Source: Bacillota bacterium (GTDB lineage: Bacteria; Bacillota_E; Sulfobacillia; Sulfobacillales; Sulfobacillaceae). Taken from it: 6,802 nucleotides of DNA. How positions within the stretch are numbered: position 1 is the stretch's first letter; the number at the start of each line of letters is the position of its first letter. The notes beneath the pieces were generated by a model. It had not been told where the DNA came from, did no database searches, and saw nothing but the letters and a program-made list of their open reading frames with translations. Below, piece by piece: positions 1 to 4,513 of the stretch. The stretch spans positions 1 to 6,802 of the forward strand of contig JAKADJ010000122.1 of assembly GCA_021820645.1 (NCBI GenBank), read 5' to 3'. The translations under genes and the position numbers were made by a program.

Positions 1-80
1 ATCTGTTGATCGGTTAGGCGTGCCAGGTTAGGTCCGGTCACCAGTGACAGGTCGATAAACTACTCCACTTTCAGCGTATA

Positions 81-578
81 TTGCTATTCGGCCATCCTTG
101 CGGCAATCGCGGCATCGAACTGGAACATGTTGAAATAGCCGTGATGGAATGTCTACGGCAGCACGAACAAGAACTTCCTAAAACACCTGTAAGCGTCGAC
201 GAACTAGACATCTCGCCACAACATCTCTTGGACGTAAAGGAACGAGAACTTGAAAAGCTCAGGGACGGTGTGAGCCAGTTGAAGGATTTGTTCGTAATCG
301 GAGATGTGACGAAGCCGGAGTACAAAACGCGACTGGAGCGCTTGAAAGACCTGACGGTCAAAAAGGAAAATGAAGTCGAGCAGTTGAAGGAAAGTCTGGA
401 CGGGCGTTCGCCATTGACACATGCAGAACGGTTGCAGCGGATTGAAACTCTTAAAGACTCATGGGATACCATAGGTATCCATCCGATGGAGAGAAACCGC
501 CTGGCGAAGCAGATTATTGAGCGGATCGAGTACACGCGTAATGACAACGAAATCGATGTTCGGGTGAAGTTTCGGTAA
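81..578 (+). pseudogene. C-terminal remnant of a large serine recombinase
   Basis: The 165-residue reading frame matches the tail of large serine recombinases (site-specific integrases of phages and integrative elements, which cut DNA with an N-terminal serine). Seen here: the last part of the zinc ribbon (HPCGNRGIE, residues 5-13, with Cys7), the usual following helix (VEIAVMECLRQH), a long charged coiled coil at about residues 50-110, and the short beta-rich end (IERIEYTRNDNEIDVRVKFR). The resolvase catalytic domain and most of the recombinase domain are missing. Immediately upstream, all three forward frames carry stops within bases 1-57, and fragments resembling the zinc ribbon are split between frames (the frame at 58-90 joins this one only with a one-base shift). 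The TTG at 81 is just the first possible start, not a convincing one. I take this as a decayed or truncated gene, part of which lies outside the window. Confidence 0.7.
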
Positions 579-668
579 CGGAGTGTTGGGTAGTGCACCG
601 TACTACCTCTATAGGAAGCGATGGATATGAGGCTGCGGTGAGGACCATCAAAATTCACCCAATCCCCA

Positions 669-680
669 TGAATCGATTCA
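669..680. repeat. 12-base perfect palindrome
   Basis: TGAATCGATTCA is a perfect palindrome lying just beyond the stop codon of the minus-strand toxin remnant and about 90 bases after the recombinase stop. It could be a protein-binding site or chance; nothing nearby decides. Confidence 0.3.
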
Positions 681-685
681 AAGGG

Positions 686-984
686 TTACCGGCGACCGCG
701 CATCCAATATACGTCCTGTGCCTTATGTTTGATACCATCGATTTGAACCGAAAGACGCTCTTCATCCACTTGGAAAATCAGCATCACTTGGTATAATCCG
801 TGCTGCACCCAGTACCCTTCTAAAGGACCATTTTTAATCTGCTTGGCGGTCAACGCTGGACTGTGGGCCAGTCGACGAAAGGAATCAGTCAAGATCCGCT
901 CTTTGACATGAGCCGGATATGCGCGTATCCTACCAATTCATCAATACCGGTCTGGGACCATGTGACAAAGTACGATTTATTCAC
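686..984 (-). pseudogene. RelE/ParE-like toxin gene with one frameshift
   Basis: Type II toxins of this superfamily are ~90-100 residue mRNA-cleaving or gyrase-poisoning proteins neutralised by the antitoxin encoded next door. Here the GTG at 984 overlaps the end of the antitoxin gene by eight bases, as in many such operons. The first frame gives MNKSYFVTWSQTGIDELV and then stops at 891-889. The next frame, open from 937 down to the stop at 688-686, continues with RIRAYPAHVKERIL, then a helix with SPALTAKQIK, then GYWVQHGLYQVMLIF, and ends with DGIKHKAQDVYWMRGRR. Joined near 931 with one extra base, the product is about 99 residues, the right length, with the order of RelE-like proteins: strand, two helices, then strands ending in the I-x-H-K/R...V-Y motif. 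Without a sequencing error or programmed slip the toxin is inactive. The family assignment rests on pattern, not a search. Confidence 0.55.
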
Positions 985-1255
985 GTTCTGCACCCTGAAT
1001 TCTGTCTCGCAGATACTTTAGTCCATCCTCCTGCCCATACACGCGCCCATTCTCCCTATCCTGTTTGCTCATTCGAATTTGACGCAGAATATCCGGGTCC
1101 TTGGCGATTGCGATGACGTCTTCATCCTCAGGGCTTTCTTCCACCACCAAATTGACGTGGAACTCGTCTCCAATTACTTGCACGAGGTCGGTCCACTCCA
1201 CGTAAGGCTTTCCTTTTAGCTTATCGTACAGTTCTTCGGCAGTCATTTGTTTCAT
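977..1255 (-). CDS. antitoxin-like protein of a type II toxin-antitoxin pair
   Basis: This is a 92-residue acidic protein without membrane segments. The C-terminal half (residues 52-92: KDPDILRQIRMSKQDRENGR, then VYGQEDGLKYLRDRI) resembles the toxin-wrapping tails of Phd/YefM or RelB-like antitoxins. The N-terminal half (MTAEELYDKLKGKPYVEWTD, then a strand FHVNLVVEE) is not a standard Phd, RHH or HTH DNA-binding domain that I recognise. I chose the ATG at 1255 because AAGGGGTGG lies nine bases upstream; an in-frame TTG at 1261 is closer to that site and less likely, and ATG 1246 lacks a ribosome site. The gene sits directly before, and overlaps, the toxin remnant, which is the main reason for the antitoxin call. 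With the toxin frameshifted, this may be an orphan antitoxin still made. It could also be an unrelated small conserved protein. Confidence 0.6.
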   Translation of the reverse strand: MKQMTAEELYDKLKGKPYVEWTDLVQVIGDEFHVNLVVEESPEDEDVIAIAKDPDILRQIRMSKQDRENGRVYGQEDGLKYLRDRIQGAERE

Positions 1256-1276
1256 GTGCAATCACCACCCCTTGAC

Positions 1277-1313
1277 TTGAGTATACCTCAAAAGAACGGA
1301 AGCACAAACGTTC
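1277..1313 (-). promoter_or_regulatory. likely promoter and operator of the antitoxin-toxin pair
   Basis: Reading the minus strand, TATACT (1285-1280) is a good -10 box, and TTGTGC (1307-1302) lies 16 bases upstream as a weak -35. The -10 sits at the centre of an inverted repeat TTGAG-N5-CTCAA (1277-1291). A second inverted pair, GAACG-N10-CGTTC (1294-1313), spans the -35. Inverted repeats over the promoter are where antitoxins commonly bind to repress their own operon, so both are candidate operators. This is inference from position and symmetry only. Confidence 0.4.
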
Positions 1314-1348
1314 GTGTTGTGGATGCGGCGAATAAATGCTGGGATCAC

Positions 1349-1365
1349 AAGCAATTAGATTGCTT
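1349..1365. repeat. short perfect inverted repeat
   Basis: AAGCAAT-TAG-ATTGCTT has perfect 7-base arms around a 3-base centre. There is no T-run behind it on either strand, so a terminator is unlikely. It may be a binding site or part of an old element end. Confidence 0.35.
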
Positions 1366-1513
1366 ACATTCGTGGGATATACTCTTCTTACTCAGTCATG
1401 GTTGAGAATAGCAGACGGTAGCACAGTTCGGTGATGTATTGTGAATTTCATACTCTTCTTCTTTATATCCAAGCCTCCGCGTGTCAATAAATCCCAAATT
1501 AGCCTTTAAATAC

Positions 1514-1565
1514 ACGGAAGATTCTCGCAAAGGAGATTTGACGGCGATGTTGAATCTCCTTCCGT
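1514..1565 (+). promoter_or_regulatory. hairpin in the transposase leader covering a ribosome-binding sequence
   Basis: AAGGAGATT (1530-1538) pairs perfectly with AATCTCCTT (1553-1561), and ACGG (1514-1517) can pair outside it with CCGT (1562-1565). The left arm contains AAGGAG, the only Shine-Dalgarno-like sequence before the transposase frame. An ATG at 1547 lies in the loop, 11 bases after GGAG. If the hairpin forms in RNA it would hide the ribosome site. Insertion sequences commonly use such a fold to limit transposase made from outside promoters, but the function here is inferred. Confidence 0.4.
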
Positions 1566-2072
1566 ATGATAAAAAATCCGATTGAGACGATTGTCCCGAA
1601 CCAGAAGGACCCGTATCTGTTCCCGCATAGCGGCACCGCGTTCGCGGTGCGGTTGCTGGCCGATCAGGTGAATTGGCTGGCCGTGGTGGACACCATCATC
1701 CCCTGGGACCGCGCGCGAGCACGCCTTGCCCCCAGTGTCCTGTTGCTGATCCTGGTCATGAATGTGCTGTCCCGTCGTAATCCCCTCTACCGGGTGGAAG
1801 AGTCGGTGCAGACTGTGCCGTTGGCCCTCTTGTGGGGCGACACGATCCAGGCGTCCCAATTTAATGATGATGCGCTCGGACGCACCCTCGAAGACCTGGC
1901 GCAGTATGGATCGCAGCTCCTGGCCACGATCGGATTACGCATGCAAGTGGTGCATCCGACGCGCACGGACCGGGTGCACTCCGATACCACGGCCTATGCG
2001 CTCATGGGGGATTATCCGTCATCGGAGACGGGGCCGACAGCATTGACGGGGCGACCCGGGCGACTGCTTTAA
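1566..2072 (+). pseudogene. truncated IS1634-family (DUF4277) transposase, N-terminal part
   Basis: Transposases of the IS1634 group (IS4 superfamily, DDE type) are usually well over 400 residues and start with a DUF4277 domain. Here only 168 residues are open. Seen: the domain core WLAVVDTIIPWDRARARLAP, then RRNPLYRVEES, then NDDALGRTLEDL, and HSDTTAYALMGDY with Asp140, which fits the first catalytic Asp of the DDE triad. Similarity ends at about residue 160 (near 2047), where the expected H-S-K-D-H-R-P-D region should follow. The last eight or so residues (GRPGRLL) look like unrelated sequence read until a chance stop. The other two catalytic residues are absent, so it cannot be active. The ATG at 1566 has no ribosome site of its own. 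The ATG at 1547, with AAAGGAG, is out of frame but would join this frame if one base of the A6 run at 1571-1576 were skipped. Confidence 0.75.
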
Positions 2073-2395
2073 TGTTTTCGCCCGATCTCCACCGGTCGGA
2101 TCTCGTAGCGGAATGAGGTGAGTCCAGTTCATGTCTGCTGTGGTCTTGACACCATGGCGCCAAGCCCCACGGCCCAAGCGCCATCTGGAGTAAAGTGTTG
2201 TCCCGGGAACTTTTGTTAACGGCTTCATGGATTCTGTCGCCGACGAGGACGTCCGCGGCGGTTAAGGATTGACTAACCATGGTAACACAGGCCTGAACAG
2301 ATGCGGCACGGGTTATTTTTCCCGTCTCTCCTGAGTGCTTGCGTGGACCGGTCTCTTTGCGGATGATGAAAATAGGAGAGGAGACGACCAACATA
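2073..2395. other. intergenic debris after the transposase fragment, no supported gene
   Basis: These 320 bases carry open frames on the minus strand (2394-2002, 2228-2019), but neither gives a protein I recognise, and the longer one runs into the transposase remnant. They may be relics of another broken element. Two inverted repeats are present: CGGGCGA/TCGCCCG (2057-2063 with 2078-2084, 14-base loop) at the transposase breakpoint, and ACGGG/CCCGT (2308-2312 with 2321-2325) around a T-rich loop. Neither is followed by a T-run. The promoter of the downstream gene is expected here; TTGACT at 2269-2274 could be a -35, but I see no good -10 at the right distance. Confidence 0.45.
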
Positions 2396-2875
2396 ATGGG
2401 CGTTATTGTAACAAAGTGGAAAGGGTGGCTGGTAGCGCTCGGGATAGGGATTGTGGGTGTGCTTACCCTACAGTGGACCCTATCCCTTGTGGGCCCGGCT
2501 CCACATATGACATCCTCGCGGTTGTTCTACGATGATTTTGGCGCATATGTGCGCATTGTCCAATCGACCAAAGGTACCGATCAACATGTCGTGCAAACTG
2601 TGCAATCCCTCCAACCGTATCTGTTGGGCGAAGCCACGGGGTTGCAAGGGTACTTCGACATGATCGGGGCCGGGGCCGATGCCTCCGCACCGTCCGAACT
2701 GGTTCAGGATCTCATAGCGATCCCCACCCATGCCATCCGGTCACCATCGATTCTCCATCAATTAAATCAGATCGTGGCGCTGTTGGCGCCGCTTGCCCAG
2801 CCGTCATCCAATGAAGGGGCCATGCGCCATGCGTTAGCGCAATTACAAAATGAGGTGCCGACGATCACCTGGTGA
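2396..2875 (+). CDS. secreted or membrane-anchored protein of unknown function
   Basis: The protein has 159 residues and I do not recognise the family. The N-terminus is short and basic (KWKGW, residues 7-11), followed by one hydrophobic stretch at about residues 10-32 rich in G, V, I and L. This fits an uncleaved signal anchor or a signal peptide, so the remaining ~125 residues should lie outside the membrane. That part is mostly helical-looking, without cysteines or obvious catalytic motifs (for example residues in VVQTVQSLQPYLLGEATGLQ and SILHQLNQIVALLAPLAQ). I chose ATG 2396 because GGAGAGGAG lies upstream at 2375-2383 (spacing of 12, rather long). The frame remains open to a TTG at 2339 and an ATG at 2363, which would put charged residues before the helix and lack a better ribosome site. 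The gene begins the plus-strand run that continues with the membrane protein and hydrolase genes. Confidence 0.6.
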   Translation: MGVIVTKWKGWLVALGIGIVGVLTLQWTLSLVGPAPHMTSSRLFYDDFGAYVRIVQSTKGTDQHVVQTVQSLQPYLLGEATGLQGYFDMIGAGADASAPSELVQDLIAIPTHAIRSPSILHQLNQIVALLAPLAQPSSNEGAMRHALAQLQNEVPTITW

Positions 2876-2917
2876 CCGGAGCATTATAGTCCCATGATAG
2901 GCAATGCGAAGCGTTCC

Positions 2918-2953
2918 GATCCGATACTACGGATCTGAGGGGGGATCAACAGC
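2918..2953 (+). promoter_or_regulatory. hairpin next to the Shine-Dalgarno of the zinc-finger gene
   Basis: GATCCG (2918-2923) and CGGATC (2930-2935) form a perfect stem with loop ATACTA, two bases before AGGGGGG (2938-2944). The latter is a strong ribosome site nine bases ahead of the TTG at 2954 and decides that start. There is no T-run, so this is not a classical terminator. It may shape ribosome access or protect a processed 5' end. Confidence 0.35.
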
Positions 2954-3262
2954 TTGGACCACCCGGCAACAAACTTGATCTATTGCGACCGGTGCGCCGA
3001 CGCGACCGTCTCCAAGGACGATTGCGTTACGGCGTTGCAATGGCCCGGACTAAGTGGAGCCTATCATCTGCGGTGCCACGGAGAACGCGCCCGGGGTGGC
3101 AATCCGGCTCGTACCCCCCTCAATAGTCAAGCGGTCATTGGGCTTATGATTATTTTTGGTCTCGTGTGCCTGGGGATTTTTGTTCTATACCCCTTCCCCG
3201 GTATGGATTATTTTAGCGTTGGTGATCCCGGTTTTGCGATTCTCATCGTGGCTAATGATTGA
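2954..3262 (+). CDS. small zinc-finger and membrane protein, probably frameshifted at its end
   Basis: The 102-residue product starts at TTG, supported by AGGGGGG nine bases upstream. Residues 10-42 hold YCDRC (Cys11, Cys14), Cys24 and YHLRCH (His38, Cys41), an arrangement fitting a small treble-clef or zinc-ribbon site. Residues 60-80 form one membrane helix (AVIGLMIIFGLVCLGIFVLY). After FPG the current frame becomes polar and stops at 3260-3262. In the +1 frame from about 3203 the same DNA reads WIILALVIPVLRFSSWLMIE and on to GEIS, a good second membrane helix, stopping at 3276-3278 in a TGATG that touches the next ATG. The original protein was therefore probably a zinc finger plus a two-helix hairpin of about 107 residues, and this copy has lost or gained a base, or is shifted by the ribosome. 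No function can be assigned; a sensor or scaffold at the membrane is possible. Confidence 0.55.
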   Translation: MDHPATNLIYCDRCADATVSKDDCVTALQWPGLSGAYHLRCHGERARGGNPARTPLNSQAVIGLMIIFGLVCLGIFVLYPFPGMDYFSVGDPGFAILIVAND

Positions 3263-3292
3263 AGGAGAGATTTCGTGATGGAGTCTCGCTAA
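3263..3292 (+). promoter_or_regulatory. strong ribosome site feeding a four-codon mini-frame before the hydrolase gene
   Basis: GGAGAG lies at 3264-3269 and ATG at 3278, overlapping the stop of the alternative zinc-finger frame (TGATG). The frame reads M-E-S-R-stop (stop 3290-3292). The hydrolase GTG at 3306 lies 14 bases past this stop and has no properly spaced ribosome site of its own. It could therefore be reached by re-initiation, or the hydrolase start region may have mutated. Confidence 0.35.
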
Positions 3293-3305
3293 AACGTGAC
3301 CGGGG

Positions 3306-4370
3306 GTGACAGCCCACTCCGCGATCTCCGACCGGGCACCCGCCGTCTGGAAAGAGCCGTGTATACCCGCCGGTCCGTTGCCTCCCTTCGGCTCAATTTT
3401 TGAAAGGGAAAGATTGGCCGAGTTTTACCGACGAGTTACCGTAAAAACCTTTCCGGATGATGGGGGCTGGAGAAACCGGTATATATTTTTCCACCCCAAT
3501 GAACGTCGTGATGAAAGAGGGTTAGTGATGCAGTTTTATGATGAAACGATGGGCTCGGGGGATCCTGTCGTCTTTTTTCCCGGAGCCGGATGGCCGGGTC
3601 GCGCGGGCTTGAACATCGGAGAGGCGCTGCAACCGGACTACCAGTTTTTTATGGTGGATCTTCCCGGATACGGACGCAGTGCGGGCATCGAACCGCCCGT
3701 GTCCGAACGGGCGATTGCGGACTGGGTGGCGTCCTATTTGGACTCCCGAAACCTTTCCAAGGTGCATATAGTTGGTCACTCACTCGGGGGTTATGTGGCG
3801 CTGGTTTTTGCGGATCATTACCCTGCTCGGGTATCCTCATTGACGTTGCTGGATGTGGGGCACCACCGTCTGCCGCGCTGGCACAGCCAGCCGGGCGTTT
3901 TAGGCTATGTGGTGCCGATCATATCCGCGCTGGAACGATTCGTCGGCATCCAACGGCTGGCGCGGTGGCTGGACCTGAACGATCCGTCGGATCAAACCGA
4001 TCCGCTGGAGCGTCGCCTGGATACCTGTCGTCAGAAGGGATGGTATGCCTTGGAAGACGACTACTATCTCCGCGAAGCATTGGACTGTGAACCAATATTG
4101 GCGGCGGAGGGCCTGGCGCTTCTCCTCGCACTATATCGGGCCAACCCGCCCCGACTCTTGGTGCGCAGTACGATGCCCGCGTTGCTGGTGTATAGCTTGA
4201 AGTCGTCGGAATCTCCTAGCGTGCAGCGTCGGACGGAGCAATCGGTCGAGTGGCTACTCCGGCGTAATCCGCATCTCTGGACCCTTGCCGTTCCCGGCGG
4301 GCATTACGTCCATTGGGTTGATGCGTCCGTCGTGGGCGCGGTTGCCGACCAGATCCGATCGACATCATAA
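3306..4370 (+). CDS. alpha/beta hydrolase
   Basis: The 354-residue protein has the alpha/beta hydrolase fold and is predicted cytoplasmic (no signal peptide). Seen in order: the first core strand and oxyanion-loop region VVFFPGAGWPGRAG (88-101); DLPGYGRS (118-125); the nucleophile elbow GHSLGG (157-162, Ser159); LLDVGHH after the next strand; a helical cap at about 185-280; and the histidine motif PGGHYVHW (330-337, His333 most likely catalytic). The usual Asp after strand 7 is missing: PALLVYSLKSSES offers only Glu302, or an acid from elsewhere must serve. The first ~75 residues before the fold are unusually long and of unknown role. Start: GTG 3306 is the first start after an in-frame TGA at 3297, and no in-frame ATG occurs until Met75. 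Family members include esterases, lactonases, epoxide hydrolases, haloperoxidases and peptidases; the substrate is unknown. The gene lies just downstream of the zinc-finger gene and about 140 bases before the cupin gene. Confidence 0.8.
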   Translation: MTAHSAISDRAPAVWKEPCIPAGPLPPFGSIFERERLAEFYRRVTVKTFPDDGGWRNRYIFFHPNERRDERGLVMQFYDETMGSGDPVVFFPGAGWPGRAGLNIGEALQPDYQFFMVDLPGYGRSAGIEPPVSERAIADWVASYLDSRNLSKVHIVGHSLGGYVALVFADHYPARVSSLTLLDVGHHRLPRWHSQPGVLGYVVPIISALERFVGIQRLARWLDLNDPSDQTDPLERRLDTCRQKGWYALEDDYYLREALDCEPILAAEGLALLLALYRANPPRLLVRSTMPALLVYSLKSSESPSVQRRTEQSVEWLLRRNPHLWTLAVPGGHYVHWVDASVVGAVADQIRSTS

Positions 4371-4424
4371 GGAAACTCCAATGCACCGGCGGATTGGGCG
4401 GGTTTTCTCACAAAATCAAGATCG

Positions 4425-4478
4425 CCCCCAAGGAGGAAATGGGGGTCGAAATAGAGAACTCTTGGCATGTCGGATGAC
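4425..4478 (+). promoter_or_regulatory. G/C hairpin presenting a perfect Shine-Dalgarno in its loop
   Basis: CCCCC (4425-4429) faces GGGGG (4441-4445) around an 11-base loop that holds AAGGAGG (4430-4436). The ATG at 4439 is only two bases after GGAGG, too close for efficient starting, and encodes a 12-residue frame ending at TGA 4475. It lies between the hydrolase and the cupin gene. It may be a leader-type control element or a trace of a lost gene start. Confidence 0.3.
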
Positions 4479-4513
4479 GTTGGGTTGGAGACATTTAGGA
4501 CGGGAGGACTTGG

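Larger units (their letters stand above)
1286..1565. other. AT-richer intergenic region, no gene seen
   Basis: This gap of about 280 bases between the antitoxin start and the transposase remnant carries no convincing reading frame. It is visibly more AT-rich than the DNA on its right. It holds the antitoxin promoter at its left end, a hairpin at 1349-1365, an 11-base direct repeat (ATACTCTTCTT at 1379-1389 and 1450-1460), and the transposase leader hairpin at its right end. The outer end of the insertion element must lie somewhere here, but I could not identify its terminal repeat. Confidence 0.5.

Noticed and set aside
464..480. Inverted repeat GGATACC-ATA-GGTATCC
   Set aside because: Perfect, but it lies within the recombinase coding frame, encodes ordinary residues there and has no T-run; treated as chance.
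71..658. 195-residue minus-strand frame opposite the recombinase remnant
   Set aside because: Antisense shadow: low-complexity Ser/Arg-rich product, while the plus frame shows clear recombinase features.
593..796. 67-codon plus-strand frame
   Set aside because: Overlaps the toxin remnant on the other strand, has no ribosome site and no protein-like pattern.
919..1116. 65-codon plus-strand frame
   Set aside because: Antisense to the antitoxin-toxin overlap; composition looks like a shadow.
1349..1460. CRISPR-like array
   Set aside because: Only two 11-base copies and one hairpin; no regular repeat-spacer pattern and no cas genes.
2308..2325. Possible terminator ACGGG-TTATTTTT-CCCGT
   Set aside because: The T-run is in the loop and not after the stem, so it does not fit an intrinsic terminator on either strand.
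2002..2394. 130-residue minus-strand frame across the transposase breakpoint
   Set aside because: Runs antisense into the transposase remnant and gives no recognisable family. A broken gene cannot be excluded but cannot be supported.
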